The notes: generated from the letters alone by a model not told the origin. DNA of 11,290 nt from Candidatus Mediterraneibacter stercorigallinarum (GCA_019116185.1 DXCD01000250.1:1-11290), one strand, 5' to 3'; counted from the first letter of the stretch, positions 1 through 7,847 are shown. Numbers and translations are program-made.

Positions 1-36
1 TAAAAATTGTGAATTTATGTTATGGCAATAAAAAAT

Positions 37-42
37 TATAAT
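37..42 (+). promoter_or_regulatory. -10 box of the first fucosidase gene
   Basis: A perfect TATAAT lies about 130 bases upstream of the GH29 gene in an AT-rich stretch. The -35 region at the expected spacing (about 14-19, TTTATG) is weak, so activation or an upstream element may be needed. A TTGTGAATT motif at 7-15 resembles a motif repeated upstream of the second fucosidase. The leader between about 50 and 164 contains no convincing gene. Confidence 0.5.
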
Positions 43-176
43 TAAAAGATACTGGGGATCATGTGAAAAAAGATCAAATCGGTATTTAGGCCCTGGAAAA
101 TAAATGAAAGGAGGGACGGGATTAAAAAAAGAACAGGGCATGAATATAAAACAAATAAACAGTAAAGGAGAAAGTG

Positions 177-3100
177 ATGGGAAAAGTATGGAAAAAACTT
201 CTGGCAGCAGCTATGGTAACGACCCAGATTTCAGTGATGGCAGCACCTGTGGCCTTTGCTGAGGAAGCGCCTGCAGCGCCGGAAGCCTGGGGCCCGACGC
301 CGAATGAAGGGCAGATGAAGTACTACAAAGATGAGCTGGCAGGATTCGTTCACTTTGGTGTGAACCAGTATACTGGCGCTGAGTGGGGAAACGGACAGGA
401 AGATCCCGATATCTTCCAGCCGGAGAACCTGGACACAGACCAGTGGATCGAAGCCTTCCAGGCAGCCGGGATCAAGCGTGCGATTCTCACGTCAAAACAT
501 CATGACGGTTTCGCACTCTTCCCGACAAAGTGGTCACCGAATAAGCATTCTGTAGAGAGCTCAAGCTGGAGAGACGGAAAAGGTGACGTTGTACAGGAGT
601 TCGTGAATTCCTGTAAGAAATACGGTATGGATCTTGGATTCTACCTCTCACCGTGGGATCAGGGGAACCCGTGGTATGACCGCAATAATGAGGACGGAGT
701 TGACTACAATGACGTCTACATCGGTCAGATGGAAGAGCTGATGAACTATGCAGACGAGGCAGGGGTCAAGATCGTGGAATTCTGGCTGGACGGAGCGTGC
801 GGCGCTCCTAATGTGCGCCCCAAGTATGATATCGCAAGATGGTGGGAGCGCATGAGAGAATATGATCCGAACATCACATTCCAGCAGAATTATGGCGCTC
901 CGCTCCGCTGGGTAGGCAACGAGGCTGGATATGCGAACAGCGATTCCAGCTGGCAGACACTGGATTATGATTATGTGTGGCACCTGTATGATGAGAAGGG
1001 ACAGGAAGATGCAGGGTATCTTTTCAACGGAGAGCCTTACATCAAAGGTCAGAAAACACAGCGCGGAAATGATATGGAGCATATGGTATGGTCCATTCCT
1101 GAAGTTGATGTGTCTATCACAAGCGGCTGGTTCGGAAACGGCGGTACAAATGCTCCGAAGAGTCCGGAGACACTGGCTGAAATGTATTTCAATTCCGTTG
1201 GTCTCGGATCACCGTTCCTTCTGAACGTGCCTCCGAACAGAGATGGTAAGTTCGATGAGAGATATGTGGAGACATTAAAAGAATTCGGCGAGATCATCGA
1301 CAATACATTTGATGATGACGTGGCGGCAGACGCATCGGCTGTAGCAACAGCAGTGCGCGGCAACCATCCGGATTATGACGCTTCCAACACAACAGACGGC
1401 GACTACGATACTTACTGGACAATGGACGATGGACAGACAACAGGTTCCGTTACAGTTGACCTGGACAAGCCGACGCTGATCGATGTCATTGAGATCCAGG
1501 AATATATCCCGTTGGGACAGCGTATCTCCAAGTTCACGGCAGAAGTGAATCTGGGAACAAAGGAAGATCCGAACTGGCAGGTATATGGTTCTGCAGGAAC
1601 TATCGGATACAAACGTCTGATCAAAGGCGCTCCAGTTACAGTAAGCCAGATCCGCGTGACGATAGACGCTGCATATGCAGTTCCGCTGATCAATAATATC
1701 GCGGCATATAAGGCTGACGACCGGATCGCCCTGGAACCGAAGACGGCGCCCGGCAAGATCGAGGCAGAGGAGTTTGATTCAAAATCCGGCGGTCTGATCG
1801 CAGAAGAGAAGCTTCCGGGAGTCGGAAATATCGGAGCAATCGGAAATGGCAATTATACGGTATACAAAGGCGTTGATTTCAAACAGATCCCGACCGGCGT
1901 GAATCTGACATATGCCGGGGAAGGCTCACCGGAGATCACTGTACGCATTGATAGTGTGGACGGGCCGGTAATTGCTAAAGTGACGGCTAATGCGACAGGC
2001 TCCTATACGTCCTATACAACGATTCCTATGAATCTGGAGCCGGACCTGGATATTGATCTGGGACTTCACGATGTATACCTGTGCCTGAATGCAGGACTGA
2101 ATGTGGATTCCTTTGAATTCCTGGGCGAAAACGTAGTCCAGTTTGCGAATGCGACGCAGACTGCCTATGAAGGTGAAAATGCGCAGGTTGTGCTGAAACG
2201 AAGCGAGGAGAATCTGGATACAGAGGTGACAGCGGATATCGAGACTTCACCGGGAACAGCAGTGCACGGACGTCATTATATTGACAAGACAGAGACCATT
2301 ACATTCGCACCGGGCGAGGCAGAGAAGACGATTGAGATCCAGACAGTGGAGAATGAAGAGACCACAGGACCTCTGGACTTTACGATCGAAGTGAAAAATG
2401 CTTCCGCTAATGCGGCGATCGGACAGCGCTCCATTACCACGGTGGTGATCCAGGATAATGACCAGCCGGGAGATGCGTCAGCGCTCCAGGCTCTTGTGGA
2501 TGAAGCCAAAGGAAAAGTGGAAGCAGACTATATGCCGGCAGACTGGGCGAAACTCCAGGAAGTGCTGGCACAGGCTGAAGCACTGCTGGCAAATGCAGAA
2601 GCATCCCAGAAAGAACTGGACGACATGACAGCGCTTCTTCAGGAGGCGATTGACGGTCTGAGACCTCTTCAATATACAGAGGAGAATCCGTTCGTATTAT
2701 CCGCAACAGAAGCTGTTGACGTGGAAGCTGAGTACATGATCCCGCAGGGAGGCGCGCGCGTGAACTCCCGCAGCGGAGACAGCAATGGCAAAGAAGTGGA
2801 AGAGATGGGGCTGGCAAGAAGCGGAGTAGAAGGCTATGTTGACTTTTACTTTGACGCTCCGGCAGCAGGCACGTACAACTTCCATATGCGCTATTTCACA
2901 GGCGCATATAACACAATGAAATGGATGCTCAATGATGATGAATCCACAAAGCAGGAGAAGGACCTGAACTATCCCGGCAGCGGAAGCGTGTTCCAGGAGG
3001 ATGACCTTACGATCACAGTAACCAAAGCCGGCCTGAATAAGATCAAATTCTACAATGACGAGGAAACGACATGTAACCTGGACAAATTTACGATTACTCC

Positions 3101-4076
3101 TCAGAAATTAGAGACAGAGAAACCGAGCAAAAATACTCTGGAGTTCTTCCTGAATAAGGCGAAAGAGCATCAGGCTAACGGTGATGTGGATAACTGTGTA
3201 GAGTCCATCAAGAACCTGTTTGCAGAAGCTATTGCAGAAGGCGAAGCAGTAATGGCAGACGAGAATGCTACATATGACGAAGTCATGGATGCGACTGTCA
3301 AGCTGATGAAGGCAATCCAGGCGCTGGAAATGAAGGCAGCGGACAAGACGGATCTTGAGATGGCAGTGGAACTTGCACAGAGCATTGACCTGACAAAATA
3401 TATGGAAGAAGGACAGGCTGAATTCCAGAAAGCACTTGAAGATGCTCAGGCAGTCCTTGCAGACAATGATGCAATGCAGCCGGAAGCAGATACAGCATGG
3501 AATGCACTGGTAGACGCAATCAGCAACCTGAGACTCAAAGCAGACAAGAGCACACTGGAAGATCTTCTGAACAGCGTAGCAGACCTGGATCTGAGCCAGT
3601 ACACAGAAGAGAGCGCGGCAGTCTTCCGCACAGCCCTTGCGAACGCGCAGGCAGTGCTGGCAGACGAGACTCTGACAGAAGATGACCAGCAGACCGTAGA
3701 TGACGCGGTACAGGCACTTAACGACGCAAAGGCTCAGCTGCAGCTCAAAGACACCTCCACTGGAGATGGAAATGAGAACAACGGAGATAACAACAGCGGA
3801 AATAACGGTAATACCGGAAATAACGGCAGCGGTACAGATAACGGCGGCAGCCAGAATCCGGGTAACGCAGATAACAGCGGAAACAATGGAAATACAGGCA
3901 GCAGCAATACTGGAAACAATAACCCCGGAAACAGCAATGCCGGAACTTCCAATGTGAAAGCAGGTACTCCGAAGACCGGAGACACAACAATGCCGTACGC
4001 AATGCTCGCAGCAGTGATCGCACTGGCAGCAGGCGGTACAGTGGTAGTTATCGCTCGCAGGAAAGGCAGAAGATAG
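177..4076 (+). CDS. Secreted, cell-wall-anchored GH29 alpha-L-fucosidase, multimodular
   Basis: This enzyme probably releases alpha-1,3/1,4-linked L-fucose from host-type glycans at the cell surface. ATG 177 is preferred over GTG 174 because AAGGAG at 165-170 is 6 bases from it. Numbered from ATG 177, visible parts are: signal peptide 1-28 (cleavage after AFA); GH29 barrel about 33-380 with SKHHDGF; nucleophile Asp205 in FWLDG; acid/base Glu249 in RWVGNEAG. The 44-residue spacing fits the Lewis-antigen-type (GH29-B) enzymes. Next come an F5/8 type C (CBM32-like) domain about 382-515, a CBM6-like sandwich about 525-650, a Calx-beta domain about 653-758, a FIVAR repeat about 767-832, another CBM6/35-like sandwich about 836-976, three FIVAR-like helical repeats about 986-1192, an Asn/Gly linker, and a TPKTGD sorting signal (from 1264) with hydrophobic segment and RRKGRR tail. 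It appears monocistronic, ending at a strong terminator. GH29 assignment is secure; the non-catalytic module names and exact linkage specificity are inferred. Confidence 0.93.
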   Translation: MGKVWKKLLAAAMVTTQISVMAAPVAFAEEAPAAPEAWGPTPNEGQMKYYKDELAGFVHFGVNQYTGAEWGNGQEDPDIFQPENLDTDQWIEAFQAAGIKRAILTSKHHDGFALFPTKWSPNKHSVESSSWRDGKGDVVQEFVNSCKKYGMDLGFYLSPWDQGNPWYDRNNEDGVDYNDVYIGQMEELMNYADEAGVKIVEFWLDGACGAPNVRPKYDIARWWERMREYDPNITFQQNYGAPLRWVGNEAGYANSDSSWQTLDYDYVWHLYDEKGQEDAGYLFNGEPYIKGQKTQRGNDMEHMVWSIPEVDVSITSGWFGNGGTNAPKSPETLAEMYFNSVGLGSPFLLNVPPNRDGKFDERYVETLKEFGEIIDNTFDDDVAADASAVATAVRGNHPDYDASNTTDGDYDTYWTMDDGQTTGSVTVDLDKPTLIDVIEIQEYIPLGQRISKFTAEVNLGTKEDPNWQVYGSAGTIGYKRLIKGAPVTVSQIRVTIDAAYAVPLINNIAAYKADDRIALEPKTAPGKIEAEEFDSKSGGLIAEEKLPGVGNIGAIGNGNYTVYKGVDFKQIPTGVNLTYAGEGSPEITVRIDSVDGPVIAKVTANATGSYTSYTTIPMNLEPDLDIDLGLHDVYLCLNAGLNVDSFEFLGENVVQFANATQTAYEGENAQVVLKRSEENLDTEVTADIETSPGTAVHGRHYIDKTETITFAPGEAEKTIEIQTVENEETTGPLDFTIEVKNASANAAIGQRSITTVVIQDNDQPGDASALQALVDEAKGKVEADYMPADWAKLQEVLAQAEALLANAEASQKELDDMTALLQEAIDGLRPLQYTEENPFVLSATEAVDVEAEYMIPQGGARVNSRSGDSNGKEVEEMGLARSGVEGYVDFYFDAPAAGTYNFHMRYFTGAYNTMKWMLNDDESTKQEKDLNYPGSGSVFQEDDLTITVTKAGLNKIKFYNDEETTCNLDKFTITPQKLETEKPSKNTLEFFLNKAKEHQANGDVDNCVESIKNLFAEAIAEGEAVMADENATYDEVMDATVKLMKAIQALEMKAADKTDLEMAVELAQSIDLTKYMEEGQAEFQKALEDAQAVLADNDAMQPEADTAWNALVDAISNLRLKADKSTLEDLLNSVADLDLSQYTEESAAVFRTALANAQAVLADETLTEDDQQTVDDAVQALNDAKAQLQLKDTSTGDGNENNGDNNSGNNGNTGNNGSGTDNGGSQNPGNADNSGNNGNTGSSNTGNNNPGNSNAGTSNVKAGTPKTGDTTMPYAMLAAVIALAAGGTVVVIARRKGRR
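3753..3965 (+). repeat. Low-complexity Asn/Gly-rich linker coding region
   Basis: About 71 residues (1193-1263 of the first fucosidase) consist mostly of Asn, Gly, Ser and Thr in irregular NNGN/TGNN units. This lies just before the sortase signal and probably forms a flexible wall-spanning stalk. The repeated aataacgg-like DNA makes it a likely site of length variation between strains. Confidence 0.8.
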
Positions 4077-4114
4077 AAAACGCCAGAATAAAAAGAATAG
4101 TTAGATTAAAAATA

Positions 4115-4145
4115 GGGTGGCCGGAATGATTCGGCCGCCCTTCTT
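4115..4145 (+). terminator. Rho-independent terminator after the first fucosidase gene
   Basis: The arms 4115-4123 and 4132-4140 pair over nine base pairs (one G-U) around a loop of about eight bases, followed by TTCTT. It begins 38 bases after the stop codon. The group II intron-like sequence starts three bases after the T-rich tract. Confidence 0.88.
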
Positions 4146-4147
4146 AT

Positions 4148-4499
4148 GTGTGCTGAGCATGGCACTAATCTTACTGGTGCAAGTCCAGTCACAGGTATTT
4201 ACTGCCAAGTGTAGCGAACCACAAGCCGGTGCCAGTAATGGCATGGGTGAAGGAAGTGGTGTAGCAAAGTTCTTGAGCCTACGAACAGAAACTTGATCAG
4301 GCGATTAGGTGGGTAAGTAACCGAGGAATACTGTTTATATCCAGAGGGATGTTATGTATGAATCTTGGGATAGGTCAGAGGAGCAACAACAATGGAATTG
4401 ATGAATGATCGTCATGAAGCAGTGGAAGAAGCCGAAAACTATCATAGAAATCGGAGTTACTTAAACTGGAAGAATCACAATGGATTTAGTCATGAAGAT
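4148..4499 (+). mobile_element. 5' fragment of a group II intron (domain I)
   Basis: The fragment starts with GTGTG, matching the GUGYG consensus for a group II intron 5' end. It continues with segments typical of bacterial intron domain I: a GAGCATGG-like start, GGTGCAAGTCC, AGCGAACCACAAG, GTGAAGGAAGTGG and GTAACCGAGGAATAC. No reverse transcriptase/maturase frame, domain V hairpin or 3' end is present. The fragment stops near 4499, where ASKHA-coding DNA begins. Position just behind a terminator hairpin is the usual target of class C introns, but the domain I text looks more like the standard-size D/E or B classes. The subclass is therefore open, and the intron cannot be mobile on its own. 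An RNA covariance search would settle the call. Confidence 0.72.
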
Positions 4500-5141
4500 A
4501 TCACCTCCACAGCGGCAGGCCCGGCCTTTGAAGGCGGGAACATTGTCTGCGGCACCGGCAGCATTCCCGGGGCAATCTGCGCGGTCGAGCTGAAAGAAGG
4601 CAGGACAATGGTGCAGACAATCGGCGGCAAAGACGCCAGAGGCATCTGCGGGACCGGGGTGATTGATACTGTGTACGAACTGAAAAAAGCGGAGATTATT
4701 GACGAGACCGGACGGATGGAAGAGCCCTGGTTTGCAGCGGGATTTCTGCTGTCAGAGGAAAACGGCGGGATCCGTTTCTATCAGAAAGATGTAAGAGAGA
4801 TCCAGCTTGCGAAGTCAGCAGTACGCGCGGGACTGGAGACTTTAATCTCAAAATACGGCATTTCCTATGATGAGATCGAGCATATCTATATTGCCGGAGG
4901 ATTCGGGCACCAGATGGATGTGCGCAAGGCGGCGGACATCGGGCTGCTTCCGGATGAATGTCTGGAAAAGATCTCAGCAGAAGGAAACACCTGCCTGAAA
5001 GGCATGGAGAAAGCCCTGGCAGACAGGACAGCCGGGGAACGGATGAGATACCTTGCAGAGACTGCTGAGGAAGTACAGCTGTCCAATGATAAACAGTTTC
5101 AAGAATTTTATATGGAATATATGTATTTTAAAACAGAGTAA
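4392..5141 (+). pseudogene. Truncated RACo/DUF4445 ASKHA protein fused to intron-derived sequence
   Basis: Residues 37-249 match the C-terminal ASKHA lobe of the DUF4445/RACo family, the ATP-dependent reductive activators of corrinoid proteins. Signs are TAAGPAFEGG (about 40-49), a glycine-rich CGTGSIPGA stretch, GGKDARGICGTG and the AGGFG adenosine-type motif near 165-171. Intact relatives are usually about 500-650 residues with an N-terminal 2Fe-2S ferredoxin domain and a first ASKHA lobe; both are missing. The first 36 codons come from the group II intron-like fragment and resemble no ASKHA segment. The frame is open, and GAGGAG precedes ATG 4392 by about 9 bases, so a chimeric peptide could be translated. 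It should not be a functional activator, because the iron-sulfur centre and half of the nucleotide cleft are absent. No corrinoid protein or methyltransferase gene is nearby. The frame's end overlaps the pepD promoter. Confidence 0.82.
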
Positions 5142-5145
5142 AATC

Positions 5146-5154
5146 TGTTATAAT
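5146..5154 (+). promoter_or_regulatory. Extended -10 promoter for pepD
   Basis: TGTTATAAT at 5146-5154 is a perfect extended -10 element (TGN plus TATAAT). The -35 position (5126-5131, TTTTAA) is poor, as is common with extended -10 promoters. The predicted start near 5161 leaves a leader of about 64 bases and makes pepD independent of the truncated gene upstream. Confidence 0.6.
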
Positions 5155-5183
5155 CATATTCGCAGGCAAGAGAGACAGCTGCA

Positions 5184-5205
5184 ATGATATTTTTATAAAA
5201 ATCAT
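5184..5205. repeat. Near-perfect AT palindrome in the pepD leader
   Basis: A 14-base perfect palindrome (ATTTTTATAAAAAT) is flanked by ATGAT and ATCAT, which also pair if a small bulge is allowed. It lies between the predicted transcription start and the ribosome binding site (about 5214-5218), so it could be an operator or a weak leader hairpin. No T-run follows, so it is not a terminator. Confidence 0.45.
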
Positions 5206-5224
5206 ATAGAAAAGAGGAAGAATT

Positions 5225-6682
5225 ATGGAGTATAAGATCACAGGCTATAAGCCGGAAAAATTATTCCACTTTTTTGAGGAAATCAGCGCGATCCCGAGAG
5301 GATCAGGAAATGAGAAAGGGATCAGCGACTATCTCGTGAAATTTGCACAGGAGAGAGGACTCTGGGTGCATCAGGACGAGGCGCACAATGTTATCATTAA
5401 AAAAGAAGGCAGCAAAGGAGCAGAGGACAAAGCGCCGGTTATGCTGCAGGGACATCTTGATATGGTATGTGACAAGCGTGCCGGTGTTGAGCATGATTTT
5501 GAGAAAGACGGCATTGAACTGGTTGTAAAGGACGGCGTGCTCTCCGCAAACGGGACGACTCTCGGCGCGGACAATGGAGCAGCGGTCGCTCTGATGATGA
5601 TGGTGCTGGATGACGAGGAACTCAAGCATCCTCCGGTAGAGTGTGTATTCACCACAGAAGAGGAAGTAGGGCTCAATGGAGCACAGGCTCTGGACAAGTC
5701 TCTCATCTCAGCCCGGACAATGATCAATATGGATTCAGAAGAAGAGGGCGTGGCTACGATCAGCTGTGCCGGCGGACTGCGGATCCAGTTTACCAGACCG
5801 GTTAAAAGAGAGGCAGCAGAAGGCACCCTTGTTTCGCTTAAGATCGAGGGACTTCTGGGCGGGCATTCCGGCATGGATATCAGCAAGGAGAGACAGAATG
5901 CGAATCTTCTGATGGCGCGTATGGTGGACCGCTTGATGAAGAACACGGACGGGAAGCTGGTAAGCTTTGCCGGAGGAACCAAGGATAACGCGATCACCAG
6001 AGAGTGTGAGGCTTCCATGATTTATGCGGATAAGGCAGAGGCAGAGAAAGCAGAGAAGATTGCCTGCGCCCTGGCGCAGGATCTCAGTGACGAGATCACA
6101 ACTTATGAGCCGGACTTTGCCTGTGAGATTTCTGTGGAAGAAGGAAGGATCGCGTCAGCGATTCCGCAGGAGGATGCGAAGGCATTTGTCAGCGCGATCC
6201 GTCTTGCTCCGAACGGAGTGTTCAGCCGCAACCTGCATATGGACGGATTTGTTGTGACCTCTTCAAATATGGGCGTGGTGCGCGCGGACGAAGATCAGCT
6301 TGTGATTGTTGTATCCCCGCGTTCTTCAGTCGCGTCATTGCAGGAAGATACAAAGGCGCGTTTCCAGACGCTTGCAGATACATTCGGATTCAAGGCAGAG
6401 TACAGCGGGGAGTACCCGGGCTGGAGCTATGCGGAAGAGTCCAAGATCCGCGAAGTATTTGTGGAGAGCTATCGCGGGCTGTTTGGCAAAGAGCTGAAGC
6501 TGGAGGCAATCCACGCAGGACTGGAGTGCGGTCTTTTCACAGAGGCTGTCCCGGGAATGGACGCGATTGCAGTAGGCCCGACTCTCTACGACGTGCATAC
6601 GCCGGATGAGCATGTGCCGCTGGATTCTTTCGAGAGATTCTATGAGCTGCTCAAGGATGTTCTCGCAAGGCTGGCAGCGTAG
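5225..6682 (+). CDS. pepD: Xaa-His dipeptidase (aminoacyl-histidine dipeptidase, M20C)
   Basis: This is a cytosolic di-zinc dipeptidase that splits Xaa-His and other dipeptides as the last step of peptide use. The 485 residues match the usual PepD length and the family reads end to end. Metal and catalytic residues are all present: His77 and Asp79 in GHLDM, bridging Asp116 in GADNG, catalytic Glu146 and metal ligand Glu147 in TTEEEVG, Asp170 in NMDSE, and His458 in DVHTPDEH. Their spacing equals that of the characterised Vibrio PepD, shifted by three residues. The lid domain with GGHSGMDI is at about 215. There is no signal peptide. ATG 5225 has GAGGA seven bases upstream. It has its own promoter and a terminator just after the stop, so it is likely monocistronic or partly read through into the XdhC gene. 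Confidence 0.96.
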   Translation: MEYKITGYKPEKLFHFFEEISAIPRGSGNEKGISDYLVKFAQERGLWVHQDEAHNVIIKKEGSKGAEDKAPVMLQGHLDMVCDKRAGVEHDFEKDGIELVVKDGVLSANGTTLGADNGAAVALMMMVLDDEELKHPPVECVFTTEEEVGLNGAQALDKSLISARTMINMDSEEEGVATISCAGGLRIQFTRPVKREAAEGTLVSLKIEGLLGGHSGMDISKERQNANLLMARMVDRLMKNTDGKLVSFAGGTKDNAITRECEASMIYADKAEAEKAEKIACALAQDLSDEITTYEPDFACEISVEEGRIASAIPQEDAKAFVSAIRLAPNGVFSRNLHMDGFVVTSSNMGVVRADEDQLVIVVSPRSSVASLQEDTKARFQTLADTFGFKAEYSGEYPGWSYAEESKIREVFVESYRGLFGKELKLEAIHAGLECGLFTEAVPGMDAIAVGPTLYDVHTPDEHVPLDSFERFYELLKDVLARLAA

Positions 6683-6708
6683 AAATTTACAGGAAATATG
6701 AGAGGAAG

Positions 6709-6737
6709 AGCAGCATCCGTGTGGTGCTGCTTTTTTT
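6709..6737 (+). terminator. Terminator between pepD and the XdhC gene
   Basis: GCAGCA (6710-6715) pairs with TGCTGC (6725-6730); an outer A-T pair and inner pairs extend the stem, and seven T residues follow. The next gene's ribosome binding site begins only three bases after the T-run, which is unusually tight. Confidence 0.85.
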
Positions 6738-6739
6738 AC

Positions 6740-6745
6740 AGGAGG
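6740..6745 (+). promoter_or_regulatory. Ribosome binding site fixing the XdhC start
   Basis: AGGAGG lies six bases upstream of ATG 6752. The frame is open back to ATG 6698, but those 18 extra codons run through the terminator hairpin and T-run and have no Shine-Dalgarno sequence, so 6752 is the start. Confidence 0.85.
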
Positions 6746-6751
6746 ATCAAT

Positions 6752-7744
6752 ATGGATTCATTTTACACACAGCTTGCAAAGGTGCTGGGAGAAGGGGAAG
6801 GCGATATATGGTCAGAGACCGTCCTTGACGGGGAACATGCCGGTGAGAAGCGCCTTCTGCATACTGCCAGAGAGAATTCTGAAATAGAATTTCCCGGGGA
6901 GGACGGAAGCTGCCGTGCCTTCCGGGAGCGCGTCAGCCGCACTCCGAAGCTCGTTATATGCGGAGCCGGACATGTGTCCATGCCCATCATCCGCATGGGG
7001 AAAATGCTCGGGTTTACTGTGACCGTGTTGGAGGACCGGCCGAAATTCGCGGACAATGCAAGAGCGGCAGGGGCGGATGCCGTGATCTGCGAGATGTTCC
7101 GGGACGGGCTGTCACAGGTGAAGGGAGACTCTGACACCTGGTTTGTGATCGTGACCAGGGGACACAGGTATGATACAGAGTGTCTGGAAGCTATTTTAAA
7201 GAAAACATATGCCTATGTGGGAATGATGGGCAGCAGGCGGAGAGTGGCGATCGTGAAAGACCAGCTTGCGGAAAAGGGCGTGGACCGGGAAGCTCTGGAG
7301 AGGGTCCATACCCCCATAGGGCTGAAGATCAGCGCAGAGATGCCGGAGGAGATCGCGGTCTCCATAATGGCAGAGATCATACAGATCAAAAACAGCAGGG
7401 AACGCGGGGGCGGGTATTCCAGGGAGCTGCTCGCGGCCCTTACTGATCCTGCGAAGCCGGGGAAAAGAGTGCTGGCGACGATCATTTCCAGGAAAGGTTC
7501 CGCGCCCCGGGGCGTTGGAACGAAGATGCTGATCCGGGAGGATGGCAGCACAGTGGATACCATCGGCGGGGGATGCGTGGAGAGTGAGATCATCCAGAAA
7601 GCGCTTCTTATGATGCGCATGGAGGGACCGGGATTCCAGATCTGCCGGGTGGACATGACATTGGACGCGGCGGAAGATGAGGGAATGGTCTGCGGAGGCG
7701 TTGTAGAAGTGATGCTGGAGATGGTGGAGCCGGCTGCCCCTTAG
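6752..7744 (+). CDS. XdhC/CoxI-family molybdenum hydroxylase maturation factor, Rossmann-first domain order
   Basis: XdhC-type proteins bind molybdenum cofactor and help sulfurate and insert it into xanthine dehydrogenase-family hydroxylases. Here, in 330 residues, the Rossmann-like XdhC domain comes first (about 66-215; CGAGH at 70-74, LEDRPKFA, VTRGHRYD, YVGMMGSRRR). The XdhC_CoxI domain comes second (about 236-327; GSAPRG 249-254, GGGCVES 272-278, MVCGG 312-316). The textbook order is the reverse, so this resembles a domain swap. The first 60 residues match nothing I recognise. No hydroxylase, selenium or cofactor biosynthesis gene is in the window. The gene follows the pepD terminator with no clear promoter of its own between them, so expression may depend on read-through or on a promoter inside the end of pepD. 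Family assignment is strong; the target enzyme is unknown. Confidence 0.9.
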   Translation: MDSFYTQLAKVLGEGEGDIWSETVLDGEHAGEKRLLHTARENSEIEFPGEDGSCRAFRERVSRTPKLVICGAGHVSMPIIRMGKMLGFTVTVLEDRPKFADNARAAGADAVICEMFRDGLSQVKGDSDTWFVIVTRGHRYDTECLEAILKKTYAYVGMMGSRRRVAIVKDQLAEKGVDREALERVHTPIGLKISAEMPEEIAVSIMAEIIQIKNSRERGGGYSRELLAALTDPAKPGKRVLATIISRKGSAPRGVGTKMLIREDGSTVDTIGGGCVESEIIQKALLMMRMEGPGFQICRVDMTLDAAEDEGMVCGGVVEVMLEMVEPAAP

Positions 7745-7802
7745 GCAGGTTATCCTGCAGGGAAGGAAACCGGGCGGACCTGTCCGGTTATAATATCGGA
7801 TG

Positions 7803-7847
7803 AAAAAGAGCGGCTGTCCTCAGACAATTGAGGATACCGCTCTTTTT
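7803..7847. terminator. Bidirectional terminator between convergent genes
   Basis: An 11-base-pair outer stem (7803-7813 with 7837-7847) has A-runs on one side and T-runs on the other, so it can stop transcription from both strands. An inner stem of about nine pairs continues past a bulged C at 7814 to a four-base loop. It serves the XdhC gene on the plus strand and the second fucosidase on the minus strand. Confidence 0.92.

Noticed and set aside
103..115. AATGAAAGGAGGG identical at 103-115 and 10867-10879
   Set aside because: Probably chance reuse of a strong Shine-Dalgarno-like string; flanks show no further similarity, so not taken as terminal repeats of an element.
104..259. Small open frame beginning at ATG 104 and overlapping the fucosidase start
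   Set aside because: No ribosome binding site precedes it, it runs out of frame through the signal peptide coding region, and its composition does not look coding.
3734..4023. Antisense frames opposite the Asn/Gly linker giving Leu/Pro- or Cys/Tyr-rich peptides
   Set aside because: Low-complexity products of the repeat read backwards; no start signals.
5371..6018. Long antisense open frame (215 codons) opposite pepD
   Set aside because: pepD on the other strand is a complete, conserved enzyme; the antisense product is Ser-rich with no recognisable domain, as expected of a shadow frame.
6698..6751. Upstream start adding 18 residues to the XdhC protein
   Set aside because: The extra codons lie in a terminator hairpin and T-run and lack a ribosome binding site; AGGAGG points to ATG 6752.
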